DNA of 31,283 nucleotides from DATAQC01 sp038238185 (lineage in GTDB: Bacteria; Actinomycetota; Acidimicrobiia; Acidimicrobiales; AC-14): positions 1 to 31,283 of the forward strand of contig JBBRXY010000033.1 in assembly GCA_038238185.1 (NCBI GenBank), in the 5' to 3' direction. The position numbers and the translations under genes were made by a program. Positions 9,301 through 14,512 of the stretch are shown here, in pieces (the stretch's first letter is position 1; each line of letters begins with the position of its first letter). The notes beneath the pieces were generated by a model, which searched no databases, had not been told where the DNA came from, and worked only from the letters and a program-made list of their open reading frames with translations.

Positions 9301-9756
9301 TACAACTGGCGGCGCCCGGCACCGGCCGACGAAGTCGAGCTCTGGTTGCGGGCCGCCCTGTCCGAGCGGGTGCCCGCTCCGGACCAGCTCCGCGTCGTCA
9401 TCGCCGACGATCGGGCTCCGGTACGTGCCGCCATCCGCCTGGCCATGGACGTGCACGGTGGTTTTGAGGTGGTGGGGGAGGCGGCCGACGGCCTCGAGGC
9501 GGTGGAATTGGCTCGACGCCATCAGCCCGACCTGGTGGTCCTCGACCTGGTCATGCCCGTTCACGGCGGGCTCGAGGCGTTGCCGGGGATCCGCCGGGCG
9601 GCGCCCCGAGCGGGTGTGGTGCTCCTGACCGCCCACGATCGGGCCGGCGTTCCCGCCGAGGCCGTCGCCGGATCGCTCGGCCTGTTCGACAAGACGGCCG
9701 ACCTCTCGTCGCTCGTCGACCACCTGGCGGCGGTGTCGCTGGCGGCGGGGGTCTGA
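3382..9756 (+). CDS. Giant signalling protein: Ser/Thr kinase - AAA ATPase - TPR - GAF - PAS - GGDEF - EAL - receiver
   Basis: A 2124-residue cytosolic protein without membrane segments. Residues about 15-280 are a Hanks-type kinase (K46, HRDVKPTN at 136-143, DFG at 159-161, APE at 184-186). Residues about 305-690 are a STAND/AAA ATPase (FVGR at 307-310, Walker A SGGGKT at 338-343, Walker B LVLLDDCQW at 456-464). An Ala/Gly/Pro linker near 762-790 leads to a helical TPR-like region to about 1270. GAF (about 1290-1430), PAS (1437-1555), GGDEF (about 1563-1730; RPGD inhibitory site 1634-1637 and GGDEF 1643-1647), EAL (about 1750-1985; EAL 1773-1775, DDFGTG 1895-1900, EGVE 1952-1955) and a receiver domain (D2009, D2010, phospho-site D2055, T2083, K2104) follow. 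It should phosphorylate proteins and both make and degrade cyclic di-GMP. The ATG at 3382 has AGGGAGA upstream. Kinase-AAA-TPR-GAF chains are known, usually ending in a histidine kinase; this tail is unusual. It is divergent from the PP2C gene. Confidence 0.93.
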   Translation: MDATEADELPFLAGRFRAERLLKRGQGVDTWLAVDEGDGDRPVVLKTVAATGVSPSTRARLEHEAQVLARLETPTFRPLVAWGRHGDALFLVQPFVAGVSLQQRLASGPLSTTSALRVGIDVLSDLGMAHEQGVLHRDVKPTNVMVDRDDQVRHAVLIDFGLAKSAGLDPSVRDEPVGTARYMAPEASGLLDVGADERADLYSFGVLLFECLAGRPPFDGSTVGEVLREHLTTPAPPLRSLGVVVPRALDEVVARLLRKDPGERYQSADAALFDLEQIAAALDQGTADPQVTAGLHDRRIALTEAAFVGRTSELATLAALLAEAGRGRGGLVLMEAESGGGKTRLLDELALEVGPAAWTLRGQGVDQAAQRPFQLLDGVAAGILAAAAQDPAEVNRLRHRLNDRSESVVAALPVLGAALGYTDRDELGPEDYGEVRSVEALRALLDALGEPGRPALVLLDDCQWSDGLTARLLARWNERSDGLGHVLVVAAFRSEEVGPGHALRALRSRAAITLGPFDPASVGLLCTSMAGALPAEALDAVVHLAEGSPFMASAVLRGMVESGALRWVDDALVGPADQGTDGSSQDNTSTAAGGWQIDPGAMAAVQTSRRAALFLVRRLELLTPDVLELLGVGAVLGKEFDLGLASELSGRSAADATVVLEEARRRRILWVDEATGRCTFCHDKLREALLTRLSADERGDLHRRAARRLEETSPDRVFELAYHYDAGGEGARALDYALRAAEAARPQHALEVAAAHYRVAERWAGTAPGSGPAGAAGTASGPAGTGADRATRARIAEGFGDVLVLQGLYAEAVTRLEEALRLNSDRVARVGIEGKLGDLAFKRGDPLAARNWLEGALRHLGRWAPRRTPAFLVALLWEVVVQAVHTIVPRLRHRRRPERGDEDFLAIRIYSRLAYVYWFHSGKITCGWAHLREMNLAERYPPTSALAQAYSEHAPVTTMVPWYRRGIVYSQRSLAIRRELGDLWGQGQSLHFYGVVLYAATRYRECIDTCREAIRLLRRTGDRWEEHTAAEHLAYCHYRLGELDKAVELARHLHTSAVDIGDSAAAGISLSVWSKASGGQVPADLVATELARGNEDAHTATEVHMAEAVRLLGAGLVDDAVVVLDAAVGIVRGAGLRQEYVVPVYPWLATARRLQAEAVPTVAVAERKKAVALAVKAAARAYRLARHYRNNLPHALREQALAAALDGKPARARRLLARSLAVAQGQGARYEHALTVEAGARLGVALGWDQAPDAVADAGARVALLLPRGEEGAGPVSAGEPASLDLTDRFASLLEVSRTIGSAPSTEAVWDAVRHAALNVLRGERCYVVAVDDANADLTTLSGDGLGEVSQHLVAQAIALNGPVVSDEESDSVTQSMVMSGVRSSLCAPIRCEDRIVACFTVTHRQVGGLFGDEEVQLAEFIATLAGAALEHVAGSEARYRSLALNSTDVVTIVDASGAITHQSSSVSRVFGFEAAELVGQSFASWLHPADAQNVVTLLDVAARGAAGGSALVHCRLRHQDNSWRHVETAVNNLLHDPGVRGLVLNTRDVSDRVALETELRDQAWHDGLTGLANRALFTDRVNHAIARQSRAGSPLSVLFLDLDDFKTLNDTMGHAAGDIVLGGVARRLEACVRPGDTVARFGGDEFAILLETAGQDEAERVAERVLVQLAEPIQVLGRDVQVRASVGVAVVATVGDTAGSVDDLLGNADAAMYVAKTKGKNRYEVFEARMRTAAVERSGLRTDLGWALERGQLEVHYQPVIDIVSGAIAGFEALLRWHHPRRGLLLPGEFIDLAEESGLIVPIGSWVLGEACRQARTWTDAYGGERLTMAVNVSARQLHDPGLDAAVSDALAASGIDPAALVLEITESVTVADTDVTIARLRALKDLGVGMAIDDFGTGYSSLRYLRRFPVDLLKIDQSFVAGVGCNPEDSAIVSSVIGLAHTFGLGVVAEGVETVEQLEALTRFGCDFAQGYNWRRPAPADEVELWLRAALSERVPAPDQLRVVIADDRAPVRAAIRLAMDVHGGFEVVGEAADGLEAVELARRHQPDLVVLDLVMPVHGGLEALPGIRRAAPRAGVVLLTAHDRAGVPAEAVAGSLGLFDKTADLSSLVDHLAAVSLAAGV

Positions 9757-9783
9757 GGGCCCATCCGACCGTCTCGTGCGGGT

Positions 9784-10200
9784 CTACGCAGGCGAGTCGT
9801 GGCTGGTGGACTTGGCCAGCTGGCGACGCTCCTCGAGCAGGCCGACGACCAGGTCGCGCATGGAGAAGACACCAACCAGGCTGTCGTTCTCGTCGACGAC
9901 GATGAGATGGCGGAACCCTCGCTCCCGCATCATCTGGGCGGCTTCGACGACTTCCATCGAGGGGAGTGCCTTCATCATCCGCCCGCTCACGAACTCCTTG
10001 ACGTTGGAGCCATCGCCGGTCTTGTCCTGGGCGATCGCCCGCAGAGCGTCGCGATCGGTGATGATGCCGGTGGGCTTGCCGTCGGTGATGACCACCGCGG
10101 ATCCCACACCCCGTTCCATCATCGACACCGCGGCCTCGCGCAAGCTGTCGCCCCCCTCGACCGTGAGTACTGCCCGGGTCGTCAGCGGTCCGATCTCCAT
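9784..10200 (-). CDS. Two-CBS-domain protein
   Basis: A 138-residue protein made of a tandem pair of CBS domains (about residues 8-60 and 72-125), with GVGSAVVITDGKPTGIITDRD in the first and GFRHLIVVDENDSLVGVFS in the second. CBS pairs bind adenine nucleotides (AMP, ATP, SAM, NAD and others) and act as energy or ligand sensors; stand-alone versions regulate partners or other enzymes. The start at 10200 is chosen over an upstream in-frame ATG at 10248 because a strong GGAGGTGGAG site directly precedes it and CBS similarity begins there. It converges on the giant kinase gene with 27 bp between stops and is divergent from the NuoF-like gene. The ITDRD motif (aspartate after TxR) is typical of ribose-binding CBS modules. 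Its partner is unknown. Confidence 0.88.
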   Translation of the reverse strand: MEIGPLTTRAVLTVEGGDSLREAAVSMMERGVGSAVVITDGKPTGIITDRDALRAIAQDKTGDGSNVKEFVSGRMMKALPSMEVVEAAQMMRERGFRHLIVVDENDSLVGVFSMRDLVVGLLEERRQLAKSTSHDSPA

Positions 10201-10287
10201 ACTCCACCTCCAGGTGCTCGCTGGCCGCGAGGGCCGCACTCTATCCACCGGTGCGCTTCGAGGCAGGAATCACCATCCAAGTCCAAG

Positions 10288-10313
10288 GTTGTGAAAGTGA
10301 ACACAATCACAAC
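10288..10313. promoter_or_regulatory. 26-bp palindromic operator upstream of the NuoF-like gene
   Basis: Outer arms GTTGTGA (10288-10294) and TCACAAC (10307-10313) are perfectly complementary; inner GTG (10297-10299) and CAC (10302-10304) extend the dyad, with AA spacers between. The left part, TTGTGAAAGTGAACACAA, differs at one position from TTGTGA-N6-TCACAA, the pattern of the NADH-sensing repressor Rex, and is also close to the CRP/FNR pattern. It overlaps the expected -35 region of the gene starting at 10332. The regulator is inferred only. Confidence 0.6.
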
Positions 10314-10319
10314 TTCCGC

Positions 10320-10325
10320 TATCCT
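10320..10325 (+). promoter_or_regulatory. -10 element, probably giving a leaderless NuoF-like transcript
   Basis: TATCCT ends six bases before the ATG at 10332, so transcription should begin at or next to the A of the start codon. No usable ribosome-binding site precedes the ATG, consistent with leaderless translation. Confidence 0.55.
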
Positions 10326-10331
10326 GGGGAA

Positions 10332-11759
10332 ATGGCACTAGTACACCGCGTGCTGTATCCGCAGCCCATCCTCTCGCTCGACGAGTTCCTCGCACGAGGC
10401 GGCGGCAAGGGTCTCAAGGCGGCGTCTCAGGTGACACCGCAGGCACTTATCGAGACTGTCGCCCAGTCAGGCCTGCGCGGCAGGGGGGGAGCGGGCTTTC
10501 CCACCGGCCTCAAATGGCGGACGGTGGCCGAGAACCAGCTCCCGGGTGTGCCCTCCACAGTGATCGTCAATGCCGCCGAGGGCGAGCCGGGCACGCTGAA
10601 GGACCGGGCCATCCTGCGGAGGAACCCCTACGTGGTGGTGGAGGGTGCCCTCATCGCTGCGCGCGCCGTGGGTGCCGACCTGGTGATCTTCGCCATGAAG
10701 CGCTCCTTCGGTGGCGAGGTCGACCGGGTGCAGGCGGCGGTGGACGAGGCCCACATGGCGGGGTGGACCAACGGCACCGAGATCGTCGTCTTCGAGGGCC
10801 CCGACGAGTACCTCTACGGCGAGGAGAGCGCTCTGCTCGACACCATCGACGGCGGGTGGCCCTTCCCCCGGATCGTGCCCACGTTCAGGCGCGGCATCGG
10901 TGCCAGCAAGGCGGCCGTGGCCGGCATGGACCCCGATGCTCCCGTGGCGCCGGCCCTGGTCAACAACACCGAGACCCTGGCCAACGTTGCCCGCATCGTC
11001 GCCCGCGGCCCGGCCTGGTTCCGCACCATGGGCACCGAGGAATCGCCGGGCACGATGGTGTGCACGATCACCGGCCAGACCCGCAACCACGGTGTGGGCG
11101 AGGTGCAGATGGGGACCCCCCTGCGCGAGGTCATCGAGGAGATCGGTGGCGGCCCCCGCCCCGGGCGCACCATCAAGGCGGTCGTGTCCGGAGTGGCCAA
11201 CGGCATCATCCCCGGCGACCTGCTCGACACTCCGGTCACCTACGAGGCGCTCCGAGCCATCGGCAGCGGCGTCGGCTCGGGCGGGTTCATCGTGTTCGAC
11301 GACACCGCCGACATGCCTGCGGTGGCCGCCGGTGTCGCCCGCTTCCTGGCCATCGAGTCCTGCGGGCAGTGCCTGCCCTGCAAGCTCGACGGCCTGAAGC
11401 TGGCCGAGCTGCTGCCCAAGATCAGCCGGTCCGAGGGGGCCAAGAACGACCTCTTGGTCATCGGCAAGCGACTGAGCACGGTGGCCGACCGGGCCCGTTG
11501 CTTCCTCGGCAGCCAGCAACAGGTGGTCGTCGGCAGCATCATCGAGCATTTCCAAGCGGAGTTCGACGACCACGTGGCCGGCCGCCGGGCGGCGACGGAG
11601 CCCGAGCTCATAGCCGAGCTGGTCGACATCCGTGGCGGCCATGCCGTGTGGGACGAGCGTCACCGCCAGAAGCAGCCCGACTGGACCTACAACAAGACCG
11701 ATTCGGGCACGGTGCCCGTCGAGATGTACGCAGGTGTGGTTCCCCACTGGGGATCCTGA
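10332..11759 (+). CDS. Orphan NuoF-like NADH-binding iron-sulfur flavoprotein
   Basis: A 475-residue homologue of the NADH-oxidising subunit of complex I (NuoF) and of related hydrogenase or formate dehydrogenase beta subunits. The FMN/NADH-binding segments are RGRGGAGFPTGLKW (50-62) and NAAEGEPGTLKDR (80-92), then YLYGEESALLD (160-170). An SLBB-type region lies near 245-330. The iron-sulfur domain carries CGQCLPC (C344, C347, C350) and C390, which complete a four-cysteine 4Fe-4S site. The family reaction is hydride transfer from NADH to FMN and one-electron release to Fe-S centres. NuoE and NuoG partners are absent nearby, so it is not part of a standard nuo cluster; an electron acceptor is unknown. 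Start chosen at ATG 10332, where similarity begins and the -10 box is adjacent; upstream frame extension to 10251 runs through the operator. Probably redox-regulated. Confidence 0.88.
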   Translation: MALVHRVLYPQPILSLDEFLARGGGKGLKAASQVTPQALIETVAQSGLRGRGGAGFPTGLKWRTVAENQLPGVPSTVIVNAAEGEPGTLKDRAILRRNPYVVVEGALIAARAVGADLVIFAMKRSFGGEVDRVQAAVDEAHMAGWTNGTEIVVFEGPDEYLYGEESALLDTIDGGWPFPRIVPTFRRGIGASKAAVAGMDPDAPVAPALVNNTETLANVARIVARGPAWFRTMGTEESPGTMVCTITGQTRNHGVGEVQMGTPLREVIEEIGGGPRPGRTIKAVVSGVANGIIPGDLLDTPVTYEALRAIGSGVGSGGFIVFDDTADMPAVAAGVARFLAIESCGQCLPCKLDGLKLAELLPKISRSEGAKNDLLVIGKRLSTVADRARCFLGSQQQVVVGSIIEHFQAEFDDHVAGRRAATEPELIAELVDIRGGHAVWDERHRQKQPDWTYNKTDSGTVPVEMYAGVVPHWGS

Positions 11760-11773
11760 TCCTGACGCAGGAG

Positions 11774-11779
11774 TAGCCT
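11774..11779 (+). promoter_or_regulatory. Possible -10 element before the TauE/SafE-type gene
   Basis: TAGCCT lies eight bases before the GTG start at 11788. It may give a leaderless transcript separate from the upstream NuoF-like gene. An AGGAG at 11769-11773 is too distant to serve that start well. Confidence 0.35.
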
Positions 11780-11787
11780 GAGGGGCT

Positions 11788-12597
11788 GTGGCCCCCGGGC
11801 TCCTCCGGGACATCCTCGCTCTCGCCCTGGGGCTCCTCAGCGGCGTCCTGTCCGGTGCCGTGGGCGTTGGCGGCGCCATCATCACCACCCCCGGCGTGCG
11901 GCTGTTGGGCGCCTCGGCCTTCCTGGCCCTGGGCACCACCCTGCCGCCGATCGTGCTGAGCGCGGCCTCCGGCACCGCTCGCTACAGGCGCGAGGGCCTG
12001 GTCGACTGGCGAGTACTCGGGGTCACCGCCCCCGCCGGCGTGGTGGCCGCCGTCGGCGGTTCGCTGGCGTCGCATGCCGTGCCCGGTGAGGGGCACCTGC
12101 TCATGGTGCTCACCGCCGGCCTGCTGTTGCTCAGCGCCTGGCGCATGGTCCGACCGGGGCGATCCGCCACGTCGCCAGCAGACGGCGGGACGAGCCCGGA
12201 GTCGACCTTCCCTCCAGCTGCCAAGCACTATTCCCTCCTGGCCGCGGCCGGCGTGGGGAGCGGTGCCGGACTGTTGTCGGGCCTGCTCGGTATCGGCGGC
12301 GGCGCCCTGCTCGTGCCCGCGTACTCCGAGGTCATGGGATTGCCGCTGAAGACCTCGATCGCCACGTCACTGGCCTGTGTCGGCATCCTGGCTATCCCCG
12401 GCACGATCACCCACGCCGCCCTGGGCGACGTCGATTGGCGCCTGGCGGCACTCCTCACGGTCGGGGTGCTGCCCGGCGCCCGGCTGGGCGCCGGCCTGGC
12501 CATCGCCGCCGAGCACCGAAAGCTCCAGCTGGCGGTGGCCATCCTCCTCGGCGGCATCGGCCTGTTCTATGGTGCCGGCGAGCTGGCCGCCCTGTAG
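11788..12597 (+). CDS. TauE/SafE (TSUP) family membrane permease
   Basis: A 269-residue integral membrane protein with about eight hydrophobic helices in two related halves, each starting with a glycine-rich signature: GAVGVGGAIITTPG near residue 23 and GLLGIGGGALLVPAY near residue 166. This internal duplication is typical of TSUP permeases, which export sulfite, sulfoacetate or other small organosulfur anions, or take them up. The loop between halves (about 124-145) is hydrophilic and Ser/Pro-rich. Translation begins at GTG 11788, only 28 bp after the NuoF-like stop. No sulfur-metabolism gene is adjacent, so the substrate cannot be assigned. Its stop codon TAG overlaps the GTG of a small downstream frame. 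Confidence 0.88.
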   Translation: MAPGLLRDILALALGLLSGVLSGAVGVGGAIITTPGVRLLGASAFLALGTTLPPIVLSAASGTARYRREGLVDWRVLGVTAPAGVVAAVGGSLASHAVPGEGHLLMVLTAGLLLLSAWRMVRPGRSATSPADGGTSPESTFPPAAKHYSLLAAAGVGSGAGLLSGLLGIGGGALLVPAYSEVMGLPLKTSIATSLACVGILAIPGTITHAALGDVDWRLAALLTVGVLPGARLGAGLAIAAEHRKLQLAVAILLGGIGLFYGAGELAAL

Positions 12598-12731
12598 TGA
12601 GGTCATCGGCCCGCAACCATCGTGCGGGCGAGATCGATGCCGCGAACCGGGCCTACGACGACCATCCGGCGGACGAGGCCGACGAGTGGGGCGACCTCGC
12701 GTCGTTCCGCGAAGGCGCCGCGGCATCGTGA
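12597..12731 (+). CDS. Small acidic protein of unknown function, overlapping the TSUP stop
   Basis: A 44-residue frame starting with GTG inside the TAGTGA that ends the permease gene. It encodes a basic start (VRSSARNHRAG) followed by an acidic stretch EIDAANRAYDDHPADEADEW and a short tail. The one-base overlap is a typical arrangement for translational reinitiation, and the amino-acid mix (Asp, Glu, Trp, Tyr) is unlike the Arg/Pro-rich noise of spurious frames here. I do not recognise the family. It could be a small regulatory or antitoxin-like peptide or simply chance; no partner toxin gene is next to it. Confidence 0.4.
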   Translation: MRSSARNHRAGEIDAANRAYDDHPADEADEWGDLASFREGAAAS

Positions 12732-12753
12732 CGCCGACTCCGCCTGAGGCGCG

Positions 12754-13554
12754 CTAGCCCAGGACGTCGCGTGTTGTCATGCGGGCCCAGGCGGCGAGCA
12801 TCAGCACCGTGGCCCAGCAGGCCTGGATGACCAGGTCCTGGACGATGTTCCCCCAGGCCACCGGCGTGCGCATGAGGTCGCCGAAGCTGAGCCAGGCGTG
12901 GGTGAACAACAGCGGGTGGATGGCGTGCAGCTGGGGGATGGCGTCGAGGATCTGGCTCAGGATGGCCAACCCGGCCGTGGCGGCGATGGCGCCGACCGGC
13001 GACTCGGTGAAGGTCGAGATGAGCACGCCGATGGAGGCCAACCCGATCATCGAGGCGCCGACCACCCCGGCGGCGGCCAGCGCCCGGACGACACCATCCC
13101 AAGCCCCGATGGTGGTGCCCGACAGGGTAACGACCTCGCCGACGGGGAACAGCAGCCAGCCGATGGCCAGGCCGGTGACGGCCACGGCCAGCGCGGCGAC
13201 GACACAGAACACAACGGCGGTGGCGAACTTGGAGAAGATGAGGCGCGTGCGGCCCACCGGCCGCACGAGCAGATAGCGCAACGTGCCCAGGCTGGCTTCG
13301 CCGGCTATGGAATCGCCTGCCACCACGGCCACGGCGAGGGGCAGGAAGAACGGCACGACCACGGTGAGCCCGGCCAGGGCAGCGAAGACGCCGTTGTGCG
13401 ACACCTGGTCGAGGAAGGTCGGGCCGTGGCCGCCCTCGGGGCCGCCGGCGAACCGTACGGCGAGCGACAGGAGGCCGGGGATGGCGGCAAGGACGAGCAG
13501 CAGCCAGCGGGTGCGGAGACGGCCGAATGTGAGGCCGAGCTCACTGAGCAACAT
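12754..13554 (-). CDS. ABC-2 type transporter permease
   Basis: A 266-residue membrane protein with six predicted helices, for example WLLLVLAAIPGLLSLAV, FAALAGLTVVVPFFLPLAVAV and VVFCVVAALAVAVTGLAIG. The segment GDSIAGEASLGTLRYLLVRPVGR is the conserved cytoplasmic coupling region of ABC-2 exporters (NatB/YhaP type). The ATG at 13554 lies inside the end of the ATPase gene (14-base overlap), so the two are translationally coupled. With the upstream ATPase and the LolA-like protein it forms a three-gene unit read toward lower coordinates. The exported substrate is unknown; such pairs export drugs, lipids or ions. The gene converges on the small frame at 12597 with about 20 bp between. Confidence 0.87.
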   Translation of the reverse strand: MLLSELGLTFGRLRTRWLLLVLAAIPGLLSLAVRFAGGPEGGHGPTFLDQVSHNGVFAALAGLTVVVPFFLPLAVAVVAGDSIAGEASLGTLRYLLVRPVGRTRLIFSKFATAVVFCVVAALAVAVTGLAIGWLLFPVGEVVTLSGTTIGAWDGVVRALAAAGVVGASMIGLASIGVLISTFTESPVGAIAATAGLAILSQILDAIPQLHAIHPLLFTHAWLSFGDLMRTPVAWGNIVQDLVIQACWATVLMLAAWARMTTRDVLG

Positions 13555-14512
13555 CGAAACCCTCCCCGGTCAAGGCCACGAACAGGTCCTCGAGGGTGGG
13601 CTGCACGCTGTGCAGGGCCCGAACCCGCACCCCGGCACCGACCAGCGTGGCGTTGACGTCCTCGGACGCGGCGCCGAGGAGCTCGGCGTGCAGCACGGTC
13701 GAGTTGGCATGCACGGATTCGTCGTCGGCCTGCTGGACGAGGCCGATACCGGCGATGGCCCGCAAGGCCGCGAGGGCATCGACCGGGTCGGGCGTTTCGA
13801 CGCGGAGCGTCGGGCGCTGGGCCTCACGCAGCTCGGGCAGGGTTCCCTGGGCGACCGTGCGACCGTTGAACAGGACGACGGCATGGGTGCAGACCTGTTC
13901 GATCTCCGACAACAGGTGGCTCGACAGGAAAACGGTGGTGCCGTCGGCGGCCAGCTTGCGCACCAGGTTGCGGACCTCGCGCGTTCCCTGGGGGTCGAGC
14001 CCGTTGGTGGGCTCGTCGAGCACCAGCAGCTCCACCGGGCGCACCAACGCCGCGGCCAGGGCCAATCGCTGCTTCATGCCGAGCGAGTAGGCCTTCGTCC
14101 GCTTGGTCCCGGCGCCGGTGAGGCCCACCCGCTCCAGGGCTTCGTCGACCCGCTGGCGCCGTCCGGATCGGCCCGGGCCCGGGCCCACGGCGTCGAGGCG
14201 CTCGAGGTTGGCGCGCCCCGAGAGGAAGGGGTAGAAGGCCGGGCCTTCGATGACGGCGCCGACCGAGGTGAGGACGTCGCTCTCGGTGGGCGGCCGGCCG
14301 AGGAGCCGGATCCGCCCGGCCGACGGGAAAGCCAGGCCGAGCAGCATTCGGATGGTGGTGGTCTTCCCCGAGCCGTTAGGACCGAGGAAGCCGAACACCG
14401 AGCCCCGGGGAACGGCGAGGTCGAGGTCGTCGACAACGACCTGCTCACCGAACTTCTTGGTGAGCCCGGTCGTCTCGATGGCGAGCGTGTCGGCGGCTGG
14501 AGCCTCGGTCAA
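13541..14512 (-). CDS. ABC transporter ATP-binding protein
   Basis: A 323-residue ATPase of the CcmA/NatA exporter class. Walker A GPNGSGKTT lies at 44-52, a signature-like YSLGMKQR at 142-149, Walker B LLVLDEPTNGLDPQG at 162-176 and the switch His at 199 (SSH). The C-terminal 110 residues form the usual extra beta-rich domain of this class (TLRVETPDP, ALHSVQPTLEDLFVALTGEG). The SLGM version in place of LSGGQ is common in this branch. I place the start at TTG 14512, where TTG overlaps the TGA of the upstream LolA-like gene as ATTGA; an ATG further upstream would give a poorly conserved, Arg-rich extension inside the neighbouring gene. It should power the ABC-2 permease at 12754-13554. Confidence 0.87.
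   Translation of the reverse strand: MTEAPAADTLAIETTGLTKKFGEQVVVDDLDLAVPRGSVFGFLGPNGSGKTTTIRMLLGLAFPSAGRIRLLGRPPTESDVLTSVGAVIEGPAFYPFLSGRANLERLDAVGPGPGRSGRRQRVDEALERVGLTGAGTKRTKAYSLGMKQRLALAAALVRPVELLVLDEPTNGLDPQGTREVRNLVRKLAADGTTVFLSSHLLSEIEQVCTHAVVLFNGRTVAQGTLPELREAQRPTLRVETPDPVDALAALRAIAGIGLVQQADDESVHANSTVLHAELLGAASEDVNATLVGAGVRVRALHSVQPTLEDLFVALTGEGFDVAQ

Noticed and set aside
6967..9723. A 918-codon open frame antisense to the giant kinase gene
   Set aside because: High GC with strong third-position bias keeps the antisense strand open. Its protein is Gly/His/Arg/Gln-rich with no family motif, while the sense strand encodes clear GAF, PAS, GGDEF, EAL and receiver domains.
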